64,000 nucleotides of DNA from Selaginella moellendorffii (Eukaryota; Streptophyta; Lycopodiopsida; Selaginellales; Selaginellaceae): positions 1,366,060 through 1,430,059 of the forward strand of contig NW_003314281.1 of NCBI RefSeq assembly GCF_000143415.4. The letters are read 5' to 3'. Numbering within the stretch: the first letter of the stretch is position 1; every line of letters starts with the position of its first letter. A program made the translations under genes and the position numbers. The notes under the pieces are model-generated. The model was not told the DNA's origin. It was given only the letters and a program-made list of their open reading frames with translations, and ran no database searches. Of this stretch, positions 1 through 9,453 are shown piece after piece.

Positions 1-1491
1 CAGACGCACGCTAGACAGCCTTGGAGTAGATTAAATGCATTCAACTGGATCGTAAGCCCCGCAAACGCTCAAGTGAAGCTCTAAACATGAAGTTACAAAA
101 CTTTGTCACCAGGCATCGTTCTTGAGGCATTTACTGTGCAAGCCCGTGACGAGAGCCGATTACATGACACTCCGAAGAGGATTCGTGCGCGTAAGTGTCT
201 CATATAAAGTCGTCCATCGATGTTGATTGATTCGATTTGATCGCAGAATTATAACTTGAGGAGGGAGTTTGATTTCCATGGATACATCACGCGAGTGCTG
301 GAGGACGATTTTAAAGTCGTGGTGGGGATCAGGCAAGTGTTTTTTATGGTCTTCCATAGATCTTATACTAGAGTGTCAGCTCACTCGACTTATAAAAACT
401 TTGCAGCGCCTACCTTTGGGCATTCGTGATCATGTTTCTTCTTATGAATGTGCATGGTAACTATCAAGGTTTTAACGCTAAGATCATAGTTTTCCTTGTT
501 GTTTGGCAGGATGGCATACGTACTTTTGGATGGCCTTTCTACCACTAGTGGTAAAGTTTTTTTTTTCTTTGTGTCTGTGTTCTTACCATGGTCTTGCGTG
601 AATTCCTATATAAGCTCATACTCGTGATTGGCACGAAGCTCCAGTACATAATCACCGAGCTCGCCTGCGAGATAGCGGAGGTGGAGGACAAAGCTGGACG
701 AGAGAGTGAAGAAGTCCCGGCGATCAAACCCCGGGACGATTTGTTCTGGTTCAAACGCCCGCGCTTTCTTCTCCACCTCATTCACTTCACTCTCTTCCAG
801 GTAATGAGTTTTCAGATCCATCAATCGAGCTAAAGTTTCCTTTGTAGAATGCGTTTGAGCTCGCGTTTTTCTTCTGGGTTTGGGTAAGCATGACTTTCCG
901 ATTGTTTTGTGAAAAGAAAAAAGTGTGGACAAAGAAAAGAGTGAGCAGCTTTGCAGGCTACGTTCGGGTTTGATACTTGTTTCATGGACAGCATAGCATT
1001 CATCGTGGTTCGTCTCTTTGTCGGGTAAAAAAATCTCGTTTTTTCACCCTTCGTAGTAAAATCTTAGAAACTTTCTCCATGCAGAGCAGCCGTGCAGTTC
1101 CTGTGCAGCTACAGCACTCTCCCACTCTACGTTCTCGTCACTCAGGTAAAGATCCAACGTTTATCACACTCGAGAGTAGTTCCTCGCACAGATGGGATCG
1201 CACTATAGCAAGGCCATCTTCACGAAACGCATCAACAAGGGCGTGAGGCACTGGCACCACGGAGCAAGATCAAACGTTCGGCAGGCGAGGATCAAACAGG
1301 AGGAGCGCTGCTGCGAGGAGGAGCTCAAAGACGATAACTTGCTGGACGAGATCATCAGCCCGGCCCAAGAAGAAGTGAGTGAGACGGTGGTGGTGGCATC
1401 GCCGGTGCATAGAATCCTGGAGATCGAGATGCATGGAGCTGACGATCAAGACTTCGCAGTAGTGCAAGTGGTGGAAGAAACAAGAGTATAA
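1..1491 (+). CDS. MLO-family seven-transmembrane protein, 3' part
   Basis: This is the C-terminal part of an MLO protein, a plasma-membrane protein with seven membrane segments, known in plants for powdery mildew susceptibility and proposed calcium-channel activity. The 5' end lies outside the window. Exons I read: 1-51, 113-190, 247-332, 407-456, 510-550, 615-800, 848-883, 957-1024, 1085-1145 and 1192-1491; all phases agree. Family-specific stretches include ADYMTLRRGFVR, FDFHGYITRVLEDDFKVVVG, WMAFLPLVLILVIGTKLQ and FLCSYSTLPLYVLVTQMGS. The C-terminal tail begins SKAIFTKRINKGVRHWHHG, where MLO proteins carry a calmodulin-binding helix; the tail is short for the family. The intron after position 332 has a GC donor (AG/GCAAGT). 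The family call is secure; the clade is not resolved. Confidence 0.95.
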
Positions 1492-1530
1492 GAATAAAGG
1501 GCCCCCACCTTTAAGAAACCTTTAAAATAT

Positions 1531-1601
1531 CGCCGTTGCCGGGGATCGAACCCGGGTCATCCGCGTGACAGGCGGGGATACTGCCATTATACTACAACGA
1601 C
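1531..1601 (-). tRNA. tRNA-Asp (anticodon GTC)
   Basis: The minus strand folds as a cloverleaf. The acceptor stem GTCGTTG pairs with CAACGGC, the anticodon loop is CCTGTCACG with anticodon GTC, and the T loop is GGTTCGATCC. There is no intron, and a run of four T follows at once, fitting RNA polymerase III termination. It lies 39 bp beyond the MLO stop codon on the opposite strand. Confidence 0.95.
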
Positions 1602-2749
1602 ATTACATTATTAACTAAACATAACAAACATGTTAAACAGAAGAGAATATACTAGCATAATGTAAGAATAATCATTGTTACGGTTTATATATGACACCAC
1701 TGGAGCGCTTGTGGGATGCGAAGGATCACGGCCTGTCTTGACAATTCAATATAAAAATAAATATACGTGTATAATTTTCTTTAGTAGCTACCAGAGTATT
1801 TAAAATTTACTAGTCGCCATGACAAGTTTATGATTAAAAAAAACATTGCAATTGACAAGAACATCTTAAAATTACTAGTATTTGACCAGAAAAAAGGCCA
1901 AAAACCAGTATATTTACTGATCAAAGTCACTCTCTCCAGATTTCCCCCCACATCCAGATCCAAAATTCAAATTCCAGCTTCAAGCACCCTTGCTCTATTC
2001 TCAAAAGCCAAGGCTTTGCTTATTGAGCTGCTTGCCATCTTTGAGCCTGCACTCCTTTTAGCTCTACACCAGCAGTAGATAGGATGGTTTGATTACTGCA
2101 TCTTCTGGAGATGCGAGGAGATGCTTTGATCAAACACTAGATTCTTCCCACGGTGGTTTGATCACAGCATTTCCTCGCATTTTGCAAAATCCCCGTTTGG
2201 CATGATGTTCCACGAGAAGGCGTTTTTGTGACGTATGCTGGCAGCTCTAAAGTTGCCAAGCTTGAGATGCCGGAATCTCATACCGCCTGGACAAGATGCC
2301 CGAGTCAAAAAACCTCCCTAAATCTCCGTTTTGGGTCTACCCACATTTCTATGCTAATGAGATAGCACCACCTGGAGACAATCATGTCGACATCACGTCG
2401 GCCACGTGGACGATCTCGATCCGCAAGATATCATCGCTTTTTAATAAAGAGAAAGCCCCACAATCTTGGCGAGGACAAACTCGCGTGTCTGCGAATTCCA
2501 CGACTGACGGCCAGCCAGCCGCCAAAGCTTATCCTTCTTTTTCTTCAAAGTAAAGCAGGAGATCACTGGAATATTCTGTCACATGAGAGATTCCAGGGGC
2601 ATATTTCCTCTATACGCCCCAGATTCCTTATCCTGTAAGCTGTGTGTACTCCCTCTTTAAATCTCCTCCCTTGGGCAGCACTTTTCCTTCTCTCTCGCGC
2701 TCCTCTTCTTCTTGTTCTTGAGCGATCCATTCATTCCATCAATCGATCG
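1602..2749. other. Intergenic region, likely promoter of the carrier gene
   Basis: No open frame here looks like a conserved protein. The first half is AT-rich. The right half becomes GC-richer and carries promoter-like motifs: CACGTG at 2403-2408 and a TTTAAAT TATA-like box near 2656. The short open frames present have no recognisable composition and are probably chance. Confidence 0.4.
2394..2409 (+). promoter_or_regulatory. G-box cluster upstream of the carrier gene
   Basis: A CACGTC core is followed at once by a perfect CACGTG palindrome (2403-2408), about 345 bp before the carrier start codon. Such ACGT-core motifs are bound by plant bZIP and bHLH factors, often in light or abscisic acid responses. 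Function here is inference from sequence and position only. Confidence 0.35.
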
Positions 2750-3724
2750 ATGGAGCTGGAGGCGCGGGTGGGGAAGCACGAGATCCGGCTCCCCGCGGAG
2801 GTGAATTGGGAGATGCTGGACAAGACCAAGTTCTTTGTTCTTGGCGCCGCCCTCTTCTCGGGCGTCAATGGCATGCTCTATCCATCCATGGTTCTCAAGA
2901 CGCAGCAACAGGTGATCGGCCCGGCGGCGGCCTCCTCGTCGTCCTCCTCGATCGCGGCAGGGATTCTGAGAAGGCAGGGAATTCTCGGGCTCTACAAGGG
3001 TTTCGGCGCATCGCTCATGGGCACCATCCCAGCTCGCGCGATCTACATGAGCACGCTCGAGATCACCAAGAGCGCGCTGGGGTCTCTGGCGGATCGATCG
3101 CCGGCGGCGGCGGCGGCCGCCAACGCTGTGGCGGGCATGAGCGCGGCTATGGCGGCCCAGCTGGTGTGGACGCCAGTGGATGTGATCAGCCAGCGCCTCA
3201 TGGTCCAGGGCGCCGGCCAGGGGGCGGCGATCGCGACGAACTACAAGGGCGCCATGGACGCGCTCGCCACCATCGCCAGGAACAGTGGCATCCGGGGGCT
3301 CTACCGGGGATTTGGGGTGTCGATCATCACGTACGCGCCATCCAATGCCGTGTGGTGGGGATCCTACTCGATCGCGCAGCGATTCATGTGGAAGGGCGCG
3401 GCGGCGGTCACGGACCTGGGCGATCGCCGCGAGGATGTGAGCGGTGGTGTGGTACTGGGCATGCAAGCCGCCAGCGCGGCGATGGCGGGCGGGGTCTCGG
3501 CGCTGGTGACGACGCCGCTGGATACGATCAAGACGAGAATGCAAGTGCTCGAGAGTGGGAGGCCTCCGCGATTTGGTACCACTCTGCGAGATCTAGTGTC
3601 CGAGGGAGGATGGAGGGCGTGCTACAAGGGATTGGGGCCGAGATGGGCGAGCATGACGCTCTCGGCCACCGCCATGATCACCAGCTACGAGCTTCTCAAG
3701 AGATTGTCCGCCAAATCGCAGTGA
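2750..3724 (+). CDS. Mitochondrial carrier protein, SLC25A44-like
   Basis: A 324-residue single-exon member of the mitochondrial carrier family (inner membrane, six helices, three repeats). Repeat motifs: PSMVLKTQQQ near residue 45 (degenerate, no acidic residue), PVDVISQRLM in repeat two, and PLDTIKTRMQ in repeat three (canonical). The opening WEMLDKTKFFVLGAALFSG and the repeat-two stretch GLYRGFGVSIITYAPSNAVW are characteristic of the SLC25A44-like plant group; animal SLC25A44 carries branched-chain amino acids, but the plant substrate is not fixed by sequence. The frame is open upstream of 2750, but the ATG chosen matches where family members start. An alanine-rich insertion (residues 60-75 and around 125) widens the matrix loops. 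Confidence 0.92.
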   Translation: MELEARVGKHEIRLPAEVNWEMLDKTKFFVLGAALFSGVNGMLYPSMVLKTQQQVIGPAAASSSSSSIAAGILRRQGILGLYKGFGASLMGTIPARAIYMSTLEITKSALGSLADRSPAAAAAANAVAGMSAAMAAQLVWTPVDVISQRLMVQGAGQGAAIATNYKGAMDALATIARNSGIRGLYRGFGVSIITYAPSNAVWWGSYSIAQRFMWKGAAAVTDLGDRREDVSGGVVLGMQAASAAMAGGVSALVTTPLDTIKTRMQVLESGRPPRFGTTLRDLVSEGGWRACYKGLGPRWASMTLSATAMITSYELLKRLSAKSQ

Positions 3725-3950
3725 AGATCCGGGGCGATCATGAGCGAGGATAGCAGTGGAGTGGAGGATTCTCGGCGATTTTGGGCGATGTAAAGCCGTG
3801 CGCCAAGAACACGAGAAAGAGTAAGCTCGCGAGAGATAGAATAGAAGGAGAGAGCTTCCTCTTGTCTATACTTTAGACACGTAAATATTTACCACCACTG
3901 TTTATAAATCCATCGATCAAACAAATCCAGTCCAAGGTTTTAAGCTTTGG

Positions 3951-5259
3951 TCATAAGAGTTTCAAGCTTCTCAATCTCTCCTCGTCCTCGGCGCTTAACT
4001 GCGGAGGAACGTACTCCCCGTGCAAATCCGCTACAATGTACTCCTGGAAAATCAATCAACCCATCGATCATCCTTCTATAAGATCACGAGAGATCAAACT
4101 CTACCTTGGTAAGCTCTCGCTTTGTCAGGATATGGTAATGCCGCTGCCAGATTCTTTGGATTGCCATGGTAGCAGCGAGGAGGCCGTAAGCCACCCCCAG
4201 GATCACGAACAGGATCACGAAGATCACCAAAAACGCACCGCAAGCTTCCATGGAAGCTGGGAAGCAATCCATGATGTAGCATCCTGAGCAGTAGCGACAG
4301 TCCGCTAGAAACGAATCGTGGTGGCTTGCCGACGAGCAGTGGACGATGAGTCCACCGACTCCCACGATCACAAAGAAGACCACGACGCCTGTGGATAACA
4401 GCAAAGAGCATCGATGAAAAATCAAAGATGATGAAGCTCATGGTGAATCGAAACTACCGAGTACCTAGGCAGTAGTAAAACGCTACCGGGTGCTGTGACA
4501 AGATCTTGTCCCAGCCAACGTTGAAAGATTTGCGAAACTGGCCGTCGGAGTCCATGAGATACGCAAGAGCTCCGAGGAAAGCAACCGTCTGGTATGAATC
4601 AAGAGAAAAAGTTTTAGCACGAAATGTGTGAGAGATCTTCTTCTTTCACTCACAGATTGAACGGCTAGGAAAACGAGAAAAACGTCCCGCGCGACGAACA
4701 GCTTGAACTTTAGCTTTCTCCACGAGTAGTCCTCTGGGATCTCGGGAACTAGATGGAACTGAGCTTTACAAGTCGTGCAATGCGAGAAAGCAAAGCCTTC
4801 CTGCGAAAAACAAAGAAAACCACTGTTTCATTCGGTGTTTTAGAAGAAAAAAATGTGCTAGGAAGAGTTCTTACCTTGACCGAGCGCCAGTGATCGAGGC
4901 ATGATCGATGGACGAACTGTTGAGTCCCCTTGCACATACAAGGAGAGATCAATTCATCGCCTGGAACGCATCAAGGGTAAAAAACCAAAGAAGAATTTTC
5001 TTACTTAGCACGGAAGAAAGATCGATTCTAGCAAAGACTTACCGGGCTCTCCAGAGTCGCACTCGAGGCAAATTCTACAGCTTGGCGCGCAGCCAAGCCC
5101 TTGCTCCTCGTCGTCGCTCAGGGATTTCGGTGCCGCCATCGCCTCCAGCACCGGCGGAGCTCGCAGTGGCTCTAGGATCTCATCGCTCCTGCTGCTGCTC
5201 ACCGATTCCACGATCAGAGGCTCCAATTCCCTCTCCTTCCCCTCTTCCGTGCTCGCCAT
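3951..5259 (-). CDS. RING-CH (RINGv, MARCH-type) membrane E3 ubiquitin ligase
   Basis: Six exons, read on the minus strand: 5259-5043, 4960-4875, 4800-4654, 4588-4465, 4388-4105, 4043-3951; 316 residues. The N-terminal half has a complete C4HC3 RING-CH domain (CRICLECDSGEPGDELISPC, CKGTQQFVHRSCLDHW, FSHCTTC), which recruits an E2 ubiquitin-conjugating enzyme. Downstream are several hydrophobic segments (VFLVFLAVQS, TVAFLGALAYLM, VVVFFVIVGVGGLIV, FLVIFVILFVILGVAYGLL), so it should sit in an endomembrane like other MARCH-type ligases. The tail ends EYIVADLHGEYVPP, typical of a plant subgroup. The 5' end faces the next gene; only 112 bp separate the two start codons. The substrate is unknown. 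Confidence 0.93.
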
Positions 5260-5371
5260 TCTCTCTCACTTTCACTGCCCGACCTAAGTAAAATAGCATA
5301 TTCGGCAAGGTGCGAAAGTAGTCCTTTAAATTTGCCCTAAATTCCACATCTGTGTTCTAGGGCTCTTCGCG
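5260..5371. promoter_or_regulatory. Short divergent promoter between RING-CH and C18orf32-like genes
   Basis: Only 112 bp lie between the two start codons, which point away from each other. Both 5' leaders and both core promoters must fit here or overlap the first exons. I see no clear TATA box. Confidence 0.45.
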
Positions 5372-5753
5372 ATGGTGAGTGCGCGCGTTTCGATTGATCA
5401 TAGCATTGATCTCTTTTGATTTCCAGGTGTGTATCGCGTGCTTGCTGCCGATCTTCCTTCTCCCTCTAGTCAACATTCTCCCTCGTCTCTTCGATTTCTT
5501 CATGGTATGCTCGATTTCTCGCGAGGAATTCTCGACGACTTCGTCTCCCATTCTGTGCTTCCAGGCCAAATTCTATCGCGTTTTTAGGCAGGATTATAAG
5601 CCGCCAGCTCGAGCGCCGGCGCAGTGCCCCATTCCATCGATGAGAAAGGTTTGATTCATTCGCCGGGAAGAAAAATTCGTGATCTCTCTGGATTTCCAGG
5701 AAGGAAGCAAAGAGGGAGAATCTCCGCCCGTGGACGATACAAAGAAAGAATAA
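5372..5753 (+). CDS. Small membrane protein of the C18orf32/UPF0729 family
   Basis: Four exons (5372-5374, 5427-5504, 5565-5648, 5700-5753) give a 72-residue protein starting MVCIACLLPIFLLPLVNILP. The hydrophobic N-terminus, the following basic segment FYRVFRQDY, the proline-rich PPARAPAQCPIP and the charged tail match the UPF0729/C18orf32 family, whose human member localises to the ER and lipid droplets; the biochemical role is not settled. The first coding exon is the start codon alone: ATG is followed at once by the donor GTGAGT and the next exon opens with GTG, giving the conserved MVCI start. The AAGAB-like gene starts 80 bp downstream on the same strand. Confidence 0.85.
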
Positions 5754-5833
5754 TATAAACAGTGTAAAAGCCCTGTTTTAACATGATGGCCCTTCTTTTT
5801 CATCGTCTCGTCTATTAGGGCATAGCTGAAGCT

Positions 5834-7424
5834 ATGGGTATGGAGCTCGAGCAATGCGAGGAGCAAGGAGGAGCGCGCGTCGAGGATCTTCATCCCGAAT
5901 CGAGGCCCAGCATTCTCTGCGTTGGCGCGGCGGGCGTGGGCAAGACGACGATCGCGAATCGTGAGTAATCGCATGAGATTTCTAGTTCTTGTGTCCGATC
6001 TAAGCTCGGCGGCAATTCAGGGTTGAGGCGCGATCGCGAGGTAATTGACGCATCGTCAGGAGCGATCACATGCTATGGGTACGCTGTTAGATCGCACTAG
6101 CGCCGAGATTTACATGATTTTTCTTCGCGTAAAAGCTGGAAAATCGACACCAAGTACTACACTGCAAATGTAGGAATCTGGACGGCTCGGCTGGAGCAAG
6201 AACAAACTGACGAGGTTGTGAAGAGACTGGAATCTCTGAGTGGACAGTGCGAAGCGCTCGTCATGGTTTTTGATCTTAGCAACGTAAGCGCATTTCTTTT
6301 CTTCTCCGTCTTATCGAACTTGTATTGTGTTTATAGGATTCTTCGTTTGATCGACTAAAGAACTGGGCGTCCAGAGCAGACTTGACCGGGTTTGAGATAC
6401 TCCTTTGCGTTGGAAACAAAGCCGACCGTTTGCCGCAACACTATGGCCACGTCGAGTACCGCCGGAGGCTACAAAGGCTTGGAGAGTCGTCCAGTGATCC
6501 TCATCCCGAGTTTCTGGATTTCGGGATACAAAGGAACGAAGGGAGCTCGTTGCTTGACGACGAAGAGGTCGAGCTCGCAGGACCAGCTCCCCCAGTTGAC
6601 GAGAAGAAGCATAGCAGGATCGAGTGGTGCATCGAGAATGGCATCGAGTACATTGAGGCGTGTGCACTGGACGTTGCCTTTGACGACTGTAAGTACTGCT
6701 TCCTTCTATCGCTTTTCTAGCTTTACGCTTTTCCTTCTCAGGTTTGTCATTGGATGGAGATTTGCAAGGTGTGTCCCGCATTCGAGGAGCACTGTCGGCT
6801 CACATGTGGCCGGGGATGGTGATGAAGCCAACTCCCAGCAAAGCGATCAGTGAAGCTCAAGCTTGCACACAAGGAGGTGAGAAAGAAATCTCCAAAATAC
6901 CGTCACGAGCACGATCTTGTATTGGCGTAGATCCTTCGAGCGACGAGGAGTCCGACTTTACCATCGAGTACGAGCTTCTCTCGAGTGTATCAGACGACGA
7001 AGCCTTTGCCGCTGAGAGCGAAAGCCACCACCTCGAGGATCAAGCGACCGATAGCAGTGTCCTTGAAGCAGCTTCAGTGACAGGACAAGAAGCTACTGCC
7101 GATGCGAGCGAAGAACTTGCTGGAGGAGCCAGCGGTGCTTCAGAAACAACACTAGCTGGAGACGATGGTGGTGGAGTAGCTCACGGCGATGGAGAAGAAG
7201 AAGTCGGGCATAGCAATGGACACGAAGCTTCGCAAGTTCGAAGCTCCGGCAATGGCAGCGAAGCGTATAGAATGGACGAGTTTGAGCAGCTGATGCAGGA
7301 GATGGCGGGTATGCGAGAGAATCTCAGTATGATGCCGGACGCACAGCGGCGAGAGATCGCCTCCCAGATCGCGATGAGAATGGCGTCCATGTTTATGGAC
7401 GACGACGACGACGACGACGAATGA
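5834..7424 (+). CDS. AAGAB/p34-like adaptin-binding GTPase-domain protein
   Basis: Exons 5834-5960, 6021-6078, 6136-6283, 6337-6688 and 6742-7424 give 455 residues. The N-terminus has a P-loop (GAAGVGKTT), then a Ras-like fold with WKIDTKYYTANVGIWTA, VMVFDLS and the guanine-specificity motif GNKAD. The C-terminus has the helix MDEFEQLMQEMAGMRENLSM and an Asp-rich end, the features of the alpha/gamma-adaptin-binding protein p34 family. Animal AAGAB is a chaperone for assembly of clathrin adaptor complexes AP-1 and AP-2; that role is inferred here by homology. The middle (residues about 270-400) is acidic, low-complexity and probably disordered. A second in-frame ATG two codons after the start cannot be excluded. 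Confidence 0.9.
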
Positions 7425-7439
7425 TCGATCATAATAGAA

Positions 7440-8018
7440 GAAGAAACTTTACTCGAAACTTTAAGACTTCGAAATCAAAGCTAAAGTCCTTGCTTGGCAC
7501 CACAAGATCTTCCACCCCTTCGGCGTTCCTCGGCAGCTTTTCCACGATCCTGTGGATTTGCTCCTACTCAAACATGTTCTTCTCGTCTCGCACAAACTCG
7601 GCGAATGGAAACGTCCAGGGCGCCATGCTCCCCGGATTGATGCTCTTCATCGCCCTCAATCCAAGTTCATAGACGAGTTCGAGTGCTGCCACCATACCAC
7701 TGCATGGCGCTCAAAGCCTCCGTCAGCGTCCACTCCGTAACTCTGGAGAGATGGATCGCCCACAAGATCATGCCCAGCATCCTCACGATCCTGTTCTCCA
7801 TAACGATCTCCTAGTGCCGGAAGTTCTTGTCGGCCCCGCCGCGAACCACCTGCATGAAGTTCCGATCCTCCCCGGCCAGAGGTCGTCCACCATGATGGTG
7901 CGCTCCAGATCCAAACCTTCGAGCAGGCATGCGAGTCCCTTCCTCTTGACGGACACGGGATCACTGACTTGTATCGAGTGTGTAGATCTCCCTGGTTCTC
8001 AAGCTTGGCTTTGATCAT
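7440..8018 (-). pseudogene. Decayed coding fragment of unknown family
   Basis: The minus strand holds protein-like stretches in two frames: one with IVMENRIVRMLGMILWAIHL and EWTLTEALSAMQWYGG, the next with LRAMKSINPGSMAPWTFPF and HRIVEKLPRNAEGVEDL. They are broken by a TAG before the first stretch, by a frame change near 7680-7690, and by a TAG in the second. The codon usage and smooth amino-acid composition argue for former coding sequence. I do not recognise the family. It could be a multi-exon gene with introns I fail to place, but the in-frame TAGs lack nearby splice sites. Confidence 0.45.
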
Positions 8019-8349
8019 CTTGGCCCTCTAGTAAGCATTGGTGTTATTTCTATGTCTTGATGGGCGATGAATCCAGCTTCAGATTCACGGAGCCGAGAAC
8101 ATTAAAGAAAGCTATGACGAAGGCGATGAAAGTAGCGGTGTAGAAATCCAACTCTCAGTCCATGCTGATAGAGCTGACGAACTTCAAAGCTTTCTCACCA
8201 ATGCATGCAGAGGAGGCATCACAATTCAACGAGCTACAACAATGAAATCCATCTGACTTAAGGTTTAGAGCTAATTAAGAGCAAATAGGACTGATCATGG
8301 ATCATATAAAATCAGACTCTCGTGATAGGTTTTCATTAAAGGGTTCATG

Positions 8350-9453
8350 ATGGAGATTGATAGGATCCTCATCTTTGTGGACCTGGCCACACTATCGAAT
8401 TCATCAGCTCGCCATCTTTTCGCCAACTATGGTGCCGCAACGCTGGTGTCAAAGAGGCCCCCCTGATCATGACAAGCTCCATCCACAGCGAGGGATGCTA
8501 CATCTTCGGAACTCCTTTGTCGTCGGGCCACAGGCGGGAGCTTCGACTACGCCATGGTGACGTTGTGGCTTCCGCCGGCGGCCTTGTATGCATCCGAGGT
8601 ATAGATTCTGATGTTCTCCACTTGGTGGTCGGCAATCCACTCACCCAAGAGTGGACGGAAGTACCTGCGCTGCAGTGGAAGGGCAAAGAAGAGACAGGTA
8701 TTATTGACTTCGCGATGCTGGCTGATGGCGATGTTCAAGGTGGGCATCCAGCACTCGGAAGCCACTACAGGCCACTCGTGCTACGTCTACAACTCGGCCA
8801 CCGGCGCATGGTCAGCACTGGGCATGCTGTGCTTGACACAAGCGCACGTACAAGCGAGGGCTCAGTGGCTCAAGACCAGAGCGCTAACATTCCCAGACAT
8901 GGACGCCTTATACTACGACCTCACCACCTTGGGCATGTATGACATTCGTCACTGCGAGTGGAGCATCGGGAGTGTGGTGCGCAGCCTCAGGTTCACAACA
9001 GGCCTCGAAGGTGTCAAGCATACGTGCTGCGTTTTGCCGCGGTCAGGCGTGTGCACATCGAGGCTATGGGAGTGGGATGGGCAGCGATACTTTGCAAGCG
9101 GGTGGGTGTATGCAGGAAGTGTCAAAGACGTGTGTTGTGGAGTGGATGGATTTGGTATCTGGAGAGTTGACGAGGATGGCAGCTTGGTTACTGTCTCTGC
9201 AGTGACTGTGGCCATTTGTAGTCAATATCCTCGGCTCAAGGTACAATTGTTAGAAGTGGTAACGAGTGCAGATGCCAACCTTGTATGCTTCTCGGAGAGA
9301 TGTCCAGCAATGTCGTCAGTTGTTGTTGTATATGACTTGCACACAAGTAGTTGGAGTCGGTTGGCTGCGCTGGATCATTATAGTGAAGCAGTGGTGTATC
9401 AACCATCTCTGAGGCCTGTGAGGAACCCGTGGCAAAATCAAGTATCTGGGTAA
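8350..9453 (+). pseudogene. F-box/kelch-type protein gene with two frameshifts
   Basis: Three successive frames join into one F-box-associated protein. Frame one starts with an ATG at 8350 (EIDRILIFVDLATLSN, a weak F-box-like start). The frame changes in a run of six C at 8457-8463 to GGLVCIRGIDSDVLHLVVGN, then again near 8737 (GTTCAAGGTGGG) to the long frame with HSCYVYNSATGAWSALGML and VVVYDLHTSSWSRLAALD, which look like kelch/beta-propeller blades. No splice sites explain the shifts. It is either a young pseudogene or an assembly error in homopolymers; the 280-codon downstream frame is still open to 9453. Confidence 0.55.

Noticed and set aside
2657-3544. A 295-codon open frame on the minus strand across the carrier gene
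   Set aside because: It is the shadow of a GC-rich coding strand: Arg/His-rich, no domain, while the plus strand encodes a clear carrier.
2806-3753. A 315-codon plus-strand frame overlapping the carrier
   Set aside because: Out of frame with the carrier; Gly/His/Arg-rich low complexity typical of a shadow frame.
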